NCBI GenBank assembly: GCA_958352885.1
Contig: CATWQI010000012.1
Coordinates: 6,915-70,914 of the forward strand
Length of the DNA stretch: 64,000 bases
Origin: an uncultured Duncaniella sp.
GTDB lineage: Bacteria; Bacteroidota; Bacteroidia; Bacteroidales; Muribaculaceae
Direction of reading: 5' to 3'
A program made the position numbers and the translations under genes. Below the pieces are notes generated by a model. That model ran no database searches and was not told the DNA's origin. It saw only the letters and a program-made list of their open reading frames with translations. Below, one piece after another: positions 17,067-25,470 of this stretch. How positions within the stretch are numbered: the stretch's first letter is position 1; each line of letters opens with the position of its first letter.

Positions 17067-17675
17067 ATGAAAAGAATCTCACAGATACTTTCGGCGTTAT
17101 TCTCGCCGCTGCTGGTGCCGGCTTATGGGATGGCTCTCGCCGGATTTCTTACCATCCTGCACTTGCTTCCGCTCTCGTTGCTATGGACGGCTATAGGTAT
17201 CACGTTTGTGATTACGTGCCTGATTCCTGTATCGGCTATTGTGTCGATGTATCGTGCCGGTTTCATCAAGGAGCCAGGATTGAACGACAGGACAGAGCGT
17301 ACAGTTCCGTATGTAGTAACGATACTGTGCTATATAGGGTGCGGCTTTTTCTTTTACAAGGCTAACGCACCGCTGTGGCTGCCGATGTTTTTTGTCGGTG
17401 GCGCATTGGCATGTGTGATTAATACAGTGGTGAACCGGTGGTGGAAAATCAGTGCCCATGCAGCTGCCATGGGAGGACTCGTCGCATTGATGTTTCGTAT
17501 TGTGGCCTCCCACTATGCATTGTATAATATGAATGTATGGCTTTCCTGCATCATTATAGTGTCCGGTCTTGTTATGACTGCCCGTATATATCTCGGACGC
17601 CATACGCTCTGGCAGGTGATACTTGGTTTTGCCAACGGCTTCATATGCGTGTATCTTCTGTCGATGATTCATTGA
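17067..17675 (+). CDS. PAP2-like integral membrane protein
   Basis: A 202-aa protein with about five to six hydrophobic segments. The frame is open into rpoN, but the ATG at 17067 lies 23 bp after the rpoN stop and begins a clear membrane protein. The segment NRWWKISAHAAAMGG followed by ARIYLGRHTLWQVILGF matches the second and third motifs of PAP2 phosphatases (SxH...GG and R...H...QV), with SAH in place of the usual SGH. The first motif (KxxxxxxRP) is represented only by KEPGLNDRTERTVPY. It may be a lipid-phosphate phosphatase or an inactive relative. It probably shares a transcript with rpoN. Confidence 0.65.
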   Translation: MKRISQILSALFSPLLVPAYGMALAGFLTILHLLPLSLLWTAIGITFVITCLIPVSAIVSMYRAGFIKEPGLNDRTERTVPYVVTILCYIGCGFFFYKANAPLWLPMFFVGGALACVINTVVNRWWKISAHAAAMGGLVALMFRIVASHYALYNMNVWLSCIIIVSGLVMTARIYLGRHTLWQVILGFANGFICVYLLSMIH

Positions 17676-17728
17676 GCGTACAGATTTCTTGCTAATTAGA
17701 AAAAAGGAATAAAATAATTACTATAATT

Positions 17729-18235
17729 ATGAAACCAATCGTTAGTATTATCATGGGGAGTACAAGTGACCTTCCCATACTTAAAAAGGCGGCTGATTTT
17801 TTGAATCAGATGGAGGTGCCTTTTGAAATGAATGCTCTTTCAGCCCACCGTACCCCCAGAGAGGTAGAAGAGTTCGCGTGCGGTGCTCGTGAACGTGGTA
17901 TCAAGGTCATAATTGCTGCCGCAGGTATGGCTGCCGCATTGCCGGGCGTGATAGCGGCTATGACTCCACTGCCGGTTATCGGCATACCTATTAATTCGAC
18001 TCTTGACGGAGTTGACGCACTTTATTCTATCGTGCAGATGCCTCCGGGTATATCAGTTGCGACCGTGGGTATTAATGCCGGCATGAACGCTGCTGTGATG
18101 GCAGTGCAGATACTTTCGCTCGGTGACTCCGAACTTGCTGCCAGATTTGACAAATACAGGTCTACGCTTTCACAGAAAATTGTCAAGGCAAACGAGGAGC
18201 TGAAGGATGTAAAGTATGATTTTAAAGTAGATTAA
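17729..18235 (+). CDS. purE: N5-carboxyaminoimidazole ribonucleotide mutase PurE
   Basis: A 168-aa cytoplasmic enzyme of purine synthesis that converts N5-CAIR to CAIR. The class I signature is intact: IMGSTSDLPILKKA near the N-terminus, the active-site SAHRTP block, IAAAGMAAALPGV and the closing loop PVIGIPINS with GVDALYSIVQMPPGI. Length and start are standard. No purK lies beside it. Confidence 0.96.
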   Translation: MKPIVSIIMGSTSDLPILKKAADFLNQMEVPFEMNALSAHRTPREVEEFACGARERGIKVIIAAAGMAAALPGVIAAMTPLPVIGIPINSTLDGVDALYSIVQMPPGISVATVGINAGMNAAVMAVQILSLGDSELAARFDKYRSTLSQKIVKANEELKDVKYDFKVD

Positions 18236-18281
18236 TGGTTTCTGCCCCCTACCGGACAGAGGCAAATATATACAGTAAGCA

Positions 18282-19952
18282 ATGGCTGATTTAAACTATC
18301 GTAGGCGTTCCACATGGAGCGTCAAAGTCGGTGATGTCAATATTGGAGGTAAGAACCCTGTAGTAATACAGTCGATGACCTCCACCAGTACGATGGATAC
18401 AGAGAGTTCTGTCGCACAAATCAAAAGGATAGTCGATGCCGGCGGCGACATAGTGCGTCTTACTGCCCAAGGTGTCCGTGAGGCGGAGAATCTTGAGCGG
18501 ATTGCTGCCGAGCTTCGTGCCGACGGGGTGAATGTGCCTTTGGTGGCTGACATACATTTCAATCCGAGGGCTGCTTTTGCCGCCGCATCGAGGGTTGAGA
18601 AAGTGCGTATCAATCCCGGAAATTTTGTGGATCCGGGGCGTGTGTTCAAGAAGATTGAGTTCACCGACGAGGAATATTCCTCCGAGATACTTAAGATAGA
18701 GGAAGCATTGGTGCCTCTGCTTGATTTGTGCCGGGAGAATGGTACGGCATTGCGCATAGGGGTGAATCACGGCTCTTTGTCGGACCGTATCATGAGTCGG
18801 TATGGTGATACTCCAGCCGGTATGGTGGAGAGTGCTATGGAGTTTCTGCGTGTGTGCCTGAAACATGATTTTAAGGCTGTGGTGATTTCAATCAAGGCAT
18901 CAAATGTTACAGTGATGGTAGAGACTGTCCGCCGTCTGGTAATCGCCATGGACGCTGAAGACATGCATTTCCCGCTTCATCTGGGCGTGACAGAAGCAGG
19001 TGACGGGGAGGATGGCCGTATAAAGTCGGCTGTCGGAATAGGCACATTGCTGTCAGAGGGGATAGGTGATACTATCCGTGTGTCACTTAGCGAAGAACCT
19101 GAATGTGAGATTCCGGTGGCTCGGAATATACTACGTCAGATAAAGGTCATCGCATCCGAAATGCCCTCAGAAACACTTTCGGATGTACCGCTTCCTTCCG
19201 GCTACGATATGTCGGCTCCTGCTCCAAGAGGGAGTGCGTGGTCCTCGAGACTGCCACAGGTGGTTGGGCTTGACATAAGAGTATCAGAGTTGGCAGATAC
19301 CTTATCTGTTTTGGCAGAGGAAGGTTTGTCAGAGGAGCTCGAATGCCGGATTAAGGCGGATGCTGACCGGGTGATTGTAGTGGAGTCAAATGCAGAGAAT
19401 GCCATTGCGCATATTAAGGCTTTGATGTTTGCGTTTATGAATGCCGGGATAACTAATCCGGTGATAATCAAGCGCAGCTATCGTTCCGAAGTTGCTGAGG
19501 ATGTCGTAATCCGTGCCTCTATTGAGTTTGGCGCTCTGTTATTGGCTGGTTTCCGTGACGGTATGTGGATTGAAACTCATGCACTCAGTGAAGAGCAGAG
19601 AAATTCTTTGGCTCTGAATATACTTCAGGCTGCTCGTCTGCGTATGTCGAAAACCGAATATATATCTTGTCCCGGATGTGGGCGCACCTTATACAATCTC
19701 CAGTCTACATTAAAGGAGATTAAGGATGCTACTTCACATCTGAAAGGATTGAAAATTGGTGTCATGGGATGCATCGTCAACGGTCCGGGTGAAATGGCTG
19801 ATGCCGATTACGGATATGTCGGTGCCGGAGTAGGGCGTATAAGCCTATACAAAGGGAAAGAATGCATTGAGAAGAATATTCCAGCCGAGGAGGCTATACC
19901 ACACCTCATAGCCTTGATTAAGGATAACGGGGACTGGATAGATAAGGAATGA
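18282..19952 (+). CDS. ispG: 4-hydroxy-3-methylbut-2-en-1-yl diphosphate synthase IspG (long form)
   Basis: A 556-aa iron-sulfur enzyme of the MEP isoprenoid pathway that converts MEcPP to HMBPP. The N-terminal TIM barrel carries NPVVIQSMTSTSTMDT, VPLVADIHFNP and KVRINPGNFVDP. The C-terminal [4Fe-4S] domain has SCPGCGRTLYNLQ and the block GVMGCIVNGPGEMADADYGYVG, giving three cysteines and the glutamate ligand. A domain of about 150 residues separates the two (roughly 270-420), the long three-domain arrangement found in Bacteroidota, chlamydiae and plants. Its stop overlaps the ribD start (ATGA), so the two genes are coupled. Confidence 0.95.
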   Translation: MADLNYRRRSTWSVKVGDVNIGGKNPVVIQSMTSTSTMDTESSVAQIKRIVDAGGDIVRLTAQGVREAENLERIAAELRADGVNVPLVADIHFNPRAAFAAASRVEKVRINPGNFVDPGRVFKKIEFTDEEYSSEILKIEEALVPLLDLCRENGTALRIGVNHGSLSDRIMSRYGDTPAGMVESAMEFLRVCLKHDFKAVVISIKASNVTVMVETVRRLVIAMDAEDMHFPLHLGVTEAGDGEDGRIKSAVGIGTLLSEGIGDTIRVSLSEEPECEIPVARNILRQIKVIASEMPSETLSDVPLPSGYDMSAPAPRGSAWSSRLPQVVGLDIRVSELADTLSVLAEEGLSEELECRIKADADRVIVVESNAENAIAHIKALMFAFMNAGITNPVIIKRSYRSEVAEDVVIRASIEFGALLLAGFRDGMWIETHALSEEQRNSLALNILQAARLRMSKTEYISCPGCGRTLYNLQSTLKEIKDATSHLKGLKIGVMGCIVNGPGEMADADYGYVGAGVGRISLYKGKECIEKNIPAEEAIPHLIALIKDNGDWIDKE

Positions 19953-20941
19953 TGATGGAACTTGATGAAATGTACATGCGCCGAGCGTTGCAGCTGGCGC
20001 ATAACGGAGTTCTCGATGCGTCTCCCAATCCGATGGTCGGTGCTGTGATTGTGAGTCCTGACGGCAAAATCATAGGAGAGGGATGGCATCGTAGGTGCGG
20101 TGAAGGTCATGCGGAGGTTAATGCAGTGGCGTCAGTAGCTGACAAGTCACAACTGCGTGACTCCACAATGTATGTCACTCTTGAACCATGTTCCCATTAC
20201 GGCAAAACCCCACCGTGCGCCGAACTTATTGTCAGTATGGGCATTCCAAGGGTGGTTATAGGCTCCCTTGATCCGTTTGAAAAGGTATCGGGTAGGGGAG
20301 TGCGGCGTCTACGTGAAGCCGGTGTGGAAGTAGTGACAGGTGTACTCGAAAATGAGTGTCGTGAGCTAAACCGGAAGTTTATGACGGCTCATAGACTGCA
20401 TCGTCCGTATGTCACACTTAAATGGGCTCAAAGTGCTGATGGCTATATTGACGGTCGTATCTCGACGCCTCTGACTTCGGCACTTGTCCATAAACTCAGA
20501 GCCACCAATGATGCCATACTGATAGGTAGCGGTACAGCTTTGACTGATAATCCGTCGCTCGACACACGCTTGTATGCGGGTAAATCACCGGTAAAAGTGA
20601 TTCTTGACAGACGGGGACGTATTGAAGGAGGGGATTTGAAATTATTCAAAAATGGAGCATCTGTGATTGTGCTTCGTGATTATGGTTCTATTGAGGATGC
20701 GATGGTTGCTCTGTATTACAAAGGCATAACCTCTGTTTTGGTCGAGGGCGGTTCCAAAGTGCTGCAATCGTTCATTGATTCCGGATGCTGGGATGAAGCA
20801 AGAGTCGAGATTGGGCATGAGTGTTTGCATTCCAAGGTCAAAGCCCCGAACTTCAATGGTTTGCTGGATGTTATATCGGGAGAAATTATTGATGGAAATA
20901 GAATAATAACCTTGAGAAACAATGAAAATCATAAATGCTAA
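19949..20941 (+). CDS. ribD: Bifunctional riboflavin deaminase/reductase RibD
   Basis: A 330-aa enzyme for two successive steps of riboflavin synthesis. The N-terminal deaminase domain has the zinc motif HAEVNAV and LEPCSHYGKTPPC, with SPNPMVGAVIV before it. The C-terminal reductase domain begins near RPYVTLKWAQSADGYIDG and contains DAILIGSGTALTDNPSLDTR and the VLVEGGSKVLQSFI block. The start overlaps ispG by 4 bp; another ATG lies 3 bp further. The 3' end overlaps the following acetyltransferase by 20 bp. Confidence 0.95.
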   Translation: MMMELDEMYMRRALQLAHNGVLDASPNPMVGAVIVSPDGKIIGEGWHRRCGEGHAEVNAVASVADKSQLRDSTMYVTLEPCSHYGKTPPCAELIVSMGIPRVVIGSLDPFEKVSGRGVRRLREAGVEVVTGVLENECRELNRKFMTAHRLHRPYVTLKWAQSADGYIDGRISTPLTSALVHKLRATNDAILIGSGTALTDNPSLDTRLYAGKSPVKVILDRRGRIEGGDLKLFKNGASVIVLRDYGSIEDAMVALYYKGITSVLVEGGSKVLQSFIDSGCWDEARVEIGHECLHSKVKAPNFNGLLDVISGEIIDGNRIITLRNNENHKC

Positions 20942-21485
20942 GAAGGAACATGCCCCGTTGATTGCCCGCTCGGTAATGGCTGGCGTAGGAGAAGAAATAT
21001 GCAGGGACTTTGCCAGCGAACACCACTCTTTGGATGATGTGGAGCAATTGTTTACTGAACTGGCACAGCGGGATGATAGCCAATACAGCTATCGTAATAC
21101 GCTCGTGGCTGTAGCTGACGATGGTGAAGCTGTGGGCGCATGCATCAGTTATGACGGAGCAAAGCTTGAGGAGTTGCGCAAGCCTTTTTTTGAGGCGGTA
21201 TCAAGATTGCTTGACAAAGATATGTCGGATGTTCAGGATGAGACGGATTCTTCGGAATTTTATCTTGACACACTGGCTGTACTTCCTGAATACCGTAAGC
21301 AAGGCATTGCATCCGCATTGTTGAGAGCTTCTGTTGAGAAAGCGAGGGCAGCCGGCAAACCGGCGGGGCTGCTTGTTGAGAAGGAAAATGTGAGGGCACG
21401 CCGTCTGTATGAGAGTCTTGGTTTTAAGCCGGTGGGAGAGCGGCCGTTCGCTTACGTTATGATGGACCACCTGCAATGTGAATAA
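20922..21485 (+). CDS. GNAT-family N-acetyltransferase
   Basis: A 187-aa protein with the acetyl-CoA-binding motif A, LAVLPEYRKQGIASALLRASVEKARA, followed by the motif-B-like ENVRARRLYESLGFKPVGERPF. The N-terminal part (about residues 1-100) carries an acidic insertion (LLDKDMSDVQDETDSSEFY) before the core strand. It overlaps ribD by 20 bp. The acceptor is unknown. A RimI-like protein or small-molecule acetyltransferase is possible. Confidence 0.8.
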   Translation: MKIINAKKEHAPLIARSVMAGVGEEICRDFASEHHSLDDVEQLFTELAQRDDSQYSYRNTLVAVADDGEAVGACISYDGAKLEELRKPFFEAVSRLLDKDMSDVQDETDSSEFYLDTLAVLPEYRKQGIASALLRASVEKARAAGKPAGLLVEKENVRARRLYESLGFKPVGERPFAYVMMDHLQCE

Positions 21486-21578
21486 TCCGGAATATCGGAT
21501 GAGCTTCATTAATATTTGTGAAATTTGTCCGGTGTTGAGCTCTGGTGAAGTAAAAATATGGGAAATTATTCCTGTAAT

Positions 21579-21610
21579 TTTGGATATTCCCCAAAAACTT
21601 TATAACTTTG
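21579..21610 (+). promoter_or_regulatory. Promoter of the tRNA-Gln gene
   Basis: TTTG at 21579-21582, a 20-bp spacer and TAACTTTG at 21603-21610 match both elements of the Bacteroidales promoter consensus at the ideal spacing. The tRNA starts 53 bp after the -7 element. Confidence 0.7.
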
Positions 21611-21663
21611 CATCGCTTTAGGCAATGAGCCGTCAAAAGTTCGGAAGCTTGGGCAAATAGGAT

Positions 21664-21734
21664 TGTCTTATGGTGTAATGGTAGCACTGCAGTTTTTGGT
21701 TCTGCCTGTCTAGGTTCGAATCCTGGTAAGACAA
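21664..21734 (+). tRNA. tRNA-Gln, anticodon TTG
   Basis: A 71-nt cloverleaf. The acceptor arms TGTCTTA (21664-21670) and TAAGACA (21727-21733) pair perfectly and are followed by discriminator A. The D arm contains GGTGTAATGGTAGCAC, the anticodon loop TTTTGGT reads TTG (codon CAA), and the T arm contains GGTTCGAATCC. CCA is not encoded. The closing pair of the anticodon stem is a T-T mismatch. Confidence 0.96.
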
Positions 21735-21735
21735 C

Positions 21736-21784
21736 AAGAATCAATGAGTTAAGCGAAACAGCTTAACTCATTGATTCTTTTTAT
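21736..21784 (+). terminator. Intrinsic terminator after tRNA-Gln
   Basis: A perfect 19-bp inverted repeat (21736-21754 with 21761-21779) around a 6-nt GAAACA loop, followed by TTTATAT. It begins one base after the tRNA discriminator. Confidence 0.9.
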
Positions 21785-21817
21785 ATCCTTGCATAAAAAG
21801 TCGTAGGTTGATATATG

Positions 21818-21861
21818 AAAAGCAGGAGGTTGACATCTTCAATCAGACGTATACCTCCTGC
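21818..21861 (-). terminator. Terminator-like hairpin at the end of the mannose operon
   Basis: GCAGGAGGT (21822-21830) and ACCTCCTGC (21853-21861) form a 9-bp GC-rich stem with a 22-nt loop. On the minus strand the stem is followed by TTTTCAT. It lies 56 bp beyond the stop of the mannose-6-phosphate isomerase gene. The long loop lowers confidence. Confidence 0.5.
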
Positions 21862-21917
21862 CTGACCGTTTTGAGTGGACAGTCGTTCTTTTTTACCTTA
21901 ATATTTCTAACCTATCT

Positions 21918-23681
21918 TTATTTCATAAAAGCTTTTACAACCATAATTTCGCTATCGGAAGTGTTTATAATCCGATATTTTTTAGCTGCTGCCGATATTA
22001 CGAGAGTTTCGGCGTAATTTAAGTGAAGTCTCTCGCCTCCCGACGTGATAATCTCAGCACTCTCACCATCTACAAGGTTAAGCACATGGCACTTTCCTCC
22101 AGTCTCAACCTCTACTGAAGAACCAACTTTATATCTATGTACGTCATAAGAATGATTGCGGTGTGTTGGCAGATGCCATAATTCCCAGTCATTACCGGCT
22201 TCAAGCATTACGGGATGTGACACTAACTCCTCCTTCACTTTTTCACCTTTTCGGTCAAAGCAAAGATTGTCCATAGCTCTACGGATGTTGAGTGGACGGG
22301 GCTTGCCGTCCAGGTCAAGTGCCAGCCAGTCATACATCTTGAATGTGAATATATATGGAGTAGTGCTTATTTCAAGCACAAGATTGTTGCGTCCTGAACT
22401 GTGGAGGGTGCCCGGGGGTATCAGGTACAGACCATGCTTTTGTGCCGGTTCGGCATTTATGTAGCGAGGGACATCGAGCTTAGTGCCGTTTTTGAAACTA
22501 TCGGTCAGTGCTGTCTCAAAGTCCGTCGGATTTATATCTTCTTTAAAGCCCAGATATACAACTGAATCTTTACAAGTATCAAGTATATAATATGTTTCCT
22601 CCTGGGTGAGTACTTCACCGAAATTTTTCTGAATATATTGTTTATGAGGATGACACTGTATTGACAGATTCCCACCTTCGAAATTGTCAAGATAATCCAT
22701 TCGTATCGGGAATTCATCGCCGTATAATGCGTAACATTCATCGCCAACGACATTTCTGCCATCACGATACATGAGCATATCAAACGACACTTCAAGCATT
22801 TTTTCATCGCTACTGAAAATTATGCCATTTTCCGGGACAATCAATTCAAATGACCATGCATAGTTAGGGACATCAGAGGGTAGCGCCGGGATGTTATCTC
22901 GTATCCATTGTCCCCCCCAGGCGCCTGGTTCAAACCATGGGCGCACTCGGAATCCGTTATGAGCAAGATGGTCAAGACCGTTACGTATGCTGTCACCTTC
23001 AGCCCAGGTAATGTCTTCGTCGCGCTGACCGTCGACCATCACGTCAATTTTGGGTAATATATGTTTTTTGTGACGGTTTAGCACAATCCAGTCAACGAAA
23101 TAGAAGCGTTTGTACATCTTCTTGGGTGCTATTGGTCCTGAGGCTCCGAGATTGGTGATACTTCTTGCGCGAGAGCGGAACTGGATTTCATTTTTAGGAA
23201 TGTCAATATATATCAAAGGACCGTTCCACTCAGCCAAAGAAGCTCCTATGCCTATAAGGATGTTGATATCAGCATTCTCGTCAGGTTTGATGGAACGTAG
23301 ATTTTCCATATTGAAGAAATCCACCAAGTCAATTGGCGTGCGAAATCCAAATATTGGATCATCCCCGCCAAGGTATGGCTCTATAAGTCTGTCCACCTCT
23401 TGTTCGTTACGCATGGCGGCTGATGTGTTCCACCAGATTGGCTTGATGCCAAAAGAGGCAAACGCATCGGACAATTTACGGGCAAATATGTCGAACCGTA
23501 CTCCAATATATCCGTCAATCATCACACATTTGTGTCCGCACAGATGGCGGGCAAGCGATGTGTAATCACAATGGATCTTGTCTTGTCCGAGGTCGTGGGT
23601 TGGGTAAGGGTCATAAGAGCCCGGCTGGCTCTTTTTTTGGAGAGGCAGTAAATACTGTGTGGTATTTCTTAATTTGGTCAT
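21918..23681 (-). CDS. Class I mannose-6-phosphate isomerase with an extra N-terminal domain
   Basis: A 587-aa protein. The C-terminal part from about residue 245 is a cupin-type phosphomannose isomerase. It has WFEPGAWGGQWI, matching the family PxxWGG block, zinc-ligand motif QCHPHKQY (Gln342, His344) and PPGTLHSSG (His427). This part would interconvert mannose-6-phosphate and fructose-6-phosphate. The first ~240 residues are additional. They begin with CDYTSLARHLCGHKCVMIDG and look like an alpha/beta domain reminiscent of nucleoside-kinase folds but without a P-loop GxxxxGK[ST]. It is the last gene of the mannan operon, 14 bp after the ROK kinase, and supplies the final step from mannose to glycolysis. 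Confidence 0.85.
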   Translation of the reverse strand: MTKLRNTTQYLLPLQKKSQPGSYDPYPTHDLGQDKIHCDYTSLARHLCGHKCVMIDGYIGVRFDIFARKLSDAFASFGIKPIWWNTSAAMRNEQEVDRLIEPYLGGDDPIFGFRTPIDLVDFFNMENLRSIKPDENADINILIGIGASLAEWNGPLIYIDIPKNEIQFRSRARSITNLGASGPIAPKKMYKRFYFVDWIVLNRHKKHILPKIDVMVDGQRDEDITWAEGDSIRNGLDHLAHNGFRVRPWFEPGAWGGQWIRDNIPALPSDVPNYAWSFELIVPENGIIFSSDEKMLEVSFDMLMYRDGRNVVGDECYALYGDEFPIRMDYLDNFEGGNLSIQCHPHKQYIQKNFGEVLTQEETYYILDTCKDSVVYLGFKEDINPTDFETALTDSFKNGTKLDVPRYINAEPAQKHGLYLIPPGTLHSSGRNNLVLEISTTPYIFTFKMYDWLALDLDGKPRPLNIRRAMDNLCFDRKGEKVKEELVSHPVMLEAGNDWELWHLPTHRNHSYDVHRYKVGSSVEVETGGKCHVLNLVDGESAEIITSGGERLHLNYAETLVISAAAKKYRIINTSDSEIMVVKAFMK

Positions 23682-23695
23682 GATAGTATTAATTT

Positions 23696-24595
23696 CTATA
23701 TAAACAATGATGCTGAACCGATTAATGCAGCTTTGTCAAGTAGCGTTGAGATTCTGACATCAACCTTATATCCGAGCGATTCAAAAGTCTGTGTCAACGA
23801 AGTGCCGAAATGATGATGGGCTTTAGATATGTTTCCGCCCAATAAAAGTGTGTCGGAAGAGAATCTTTTGAGTAAAGGATATGCGAATGTGGCAAGCCGT
23901 TTGCCATACTCCTCAAACAATTTTTTTGCACAGTCATCCGACGCACAGAGTTCGGACACTTCTTTTGCTCCGGTTATGCATGTTCCTGTCAGTTCGTAAT
24001 ATCTGCGGCATATCCATCGGGTTGAGAATGCTTCGTCCGCAATACCGTTTTCAAACGGCAGATTATATACCCAACCGTTTGGCGGTACTTCTTCGCCATT
24101 TTCCACAAGATGACGGTCAAGGACAAATCCGGACCCGACACCTGTGCCGAGGGTCAAAGCGACTATGCGATGACGGTCTCTACACGCTCCGCCAAGGCTT
24201 TCGCCGAGTGCAAACGCCGAAGCATCGTTAACGAACTTGATGTTTCTGACACCGGCGTATCTAAGTCTGTCAGAAAGAGAAAGTTTGACGTTCAGACCAT
24301 ATATGTTGTCATATTTGTTCACTCCTCGTATCAGAGATATGCCATTTATATAGTCAAACGGACCTGGAATTGCGAGACCCACATTGCAGATTTTATTTCC
24401 GAAATGTCTGATGGTTGAAGCAATATTGTTTTGCCATGTGTCAAGAATAGCACTTGCTGAGGCATTACAATCAGACATAGTGATTATCGGCTCTGTGCAT
24501 ATGGTTCCTTTGGTGAGATTGACGACCGCCGAGCAGATGTGGCTTCCGCCGATATCCGCACCTATGGCATAACTGTCATGTAGGCATTTGGTCAT
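23696..24595 (-). CDS. ROK-family sugar kinase (probable mannokinase/hexokinase)
   Basis: A 299-aa ROK protein. The phosphate-binding motif is YAIGADIGGSHI near the N-terminus, the substrate-site motif is NVGLAIPGPFD followed by KFVNDASAFALGE (catalytic Asp in VNDA), and ALTLGTGVGSGFVLD is the second phosphate loop. The Cys-rich zinc motif of many ROK proteins (CxCGxxGC) is absent; the region reads PPNGWVYNLPFENGIADEAFS. It lies between the SusC/D group and mannose-6-phosphate isomerase in one operon, so phosphorylation of mannose is its likely job. Specificity for another hexose or N-acetylmannosamine is not excluded. Confidence 0.82.
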   Translation of the reverse strand: MTKCLHDSYAIGADIGGSHICSAVVNLTKGTICTEPIITMSDCNASASAILDTWQNNIASTIRHFGNKICNVGLAIPGPFDYINGISLIRGVNKYDNIYGLNVKLSLSDRLRYAGVRNIKFVNDASAFALGESLGGACRDRHRIVALTLGTGVGSGFVLDRHLVENGEEVPPNGWVYNLPFENGIADEAFSTRWICRRYYELTGTCITGAKEVSELCASDDCAKKLFEEYGKRLATFAYPLLKRFSSDTLLLGGNISKAHHHFGTSLTQTFESLGYKVDVRISTLLDKAALIGSASLFI

Positions 24596-24629
24596 TGGTT
24601 TGGTGTTTTTTTACAAATTCATTTAATTG

Positions 24630-24655
24630 GGGGGTGCCGCAGCGGAGACACCCCC
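24630..24655 (-). other. GC-rich hairpin between the DUF3823 and ROK kinase genes
   Basis: GGGGGTG (24630-24636) pairs with CACCCCC (24649-24655), and inside the 12-nt loop CCGCAGCGG can fold again. On the minus strand it starts 20 bp after the DUF3823 stop. No T-run follows directly, so it may be an mRNA-stabilising or partial-termination element that separates the surface genes from the cytoplasmic enzymes rather than a full terminator. Confidence 0.5.
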
Positions 24656-24675
24656 GTTATTTGAGAGGATAGCTT

Positions 24676-25437
24676 TTATCTTGCCGGAGTAGTGACCTCC
24701 TTTATAGTCGAATAGTTGTAACGGTTTACTCCGTCAAACTGGCGAGTGGTGCGGGCTCCGAATCGCAGGAAATATTTGCGAGTATAGTCAGGAAATGGAG
24801 TAAATGTGCCTCCAGGATTATAGCCACCCGGCTGTCCAGTGCGCACTGTTGTGATTTCTCCAAGTTTGACTGAAGCAATTGCCGCACCTGCGATTTTAGT
24901 TGAGTAGACATTGCTGAAGCTGAAATCTCCTACATAGTTTGTCTCGCTGACAAAAAGCCACGCTTCTGCCAATGCGTCTTGATAATCAGGATTTGTGGTG
25001 CCACGTGTTACTTTGACTTTGACTTCAACGCTACCGTCAGTGTTGACTTGAGGTTCGCCTACCCATTCGACGCGCAGAAGAGGTTCGACTTCGTAAGTTT
25101 TATCGACACGGCCATATATTTTGATTCGTTCCTCAGGCAGAGGTACAAATGCACCTGATGGGGTCACGCCATATTCACCACCGAATATTTTGGTGTTCAT
25201 GAATGAGCCATCTTGCTTGACATTGAAGTCGTAAGGCTGAGGATTGTCGCTCCAGCTATACTCCATCATGCGTATGCGTATGCCGGTATTTCCCATTGCG
25301 GTTTGAAACGGTTCGCCAGTCTCTTTGTCGATAAATTTTCCGCAGAAGGTCTCTTCCGGACCTGAGTAGTTGTCTTTGTCACAAGCCGTAAGTCCTATAG
25401 TGAGCAGACACAGTGCCGAATATATAATCTTTTTCAT
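24676..25437 (-). CDS. DUF3823-type surface lipoprotein (SusE/F-position glycan-binding candidate)
   Basis: A 253-aa lipoprotein with signal MKKIIYSALCLLTIGLTAC (lipobox LTAC). The mature part begins DKDNYSGPEETFCGKFIDKETGEPFQT, then IRIRMMEYSW and a Ser/Gly/Phe-rich beta segment ending FGARTTRQFDGVNRYNYS. This matches DUF3823 proteins encoded directly after SusD in Bacteroidota, several of them in mannose-glycan loci. Such proteins are thought to sit on the cell surface and help bind glycan. It follows SusD by 33 bp. Confidence 0.75.
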   Translation of the reverse strand: MKKIIYSALCLLTIGLTACDKDNYSGPEETFCGKFIDKETGEPFQTAMGNTGIRIRMMEYSWSDNPQPYDFNVKQDGSFMNTKIFGGEYGVTPSGAFVPLPEERIKIYGRVDKTYEVEPLLRVEWVGEPQVNTDGSVEVKVKVTRGTTNPDYQDALAEAWLFVSETNYVGDFSFSNVYSTKIAGAAIASVKLGEITTVRTGQPGGYNPGGTFTPFPDYTRKYFLRFGARTTRQFDGVNRYNYSTIKEVTTPAR

Positions 25438-25470
25438 AACAGTTCTGATATTATTGTGGTTAATAATGGA

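Noticed and set aside
18291..18866. 191-codon open frame on the minus strand
   Set aside because: It is antisense to ispG and shows His-rich shadow composition.
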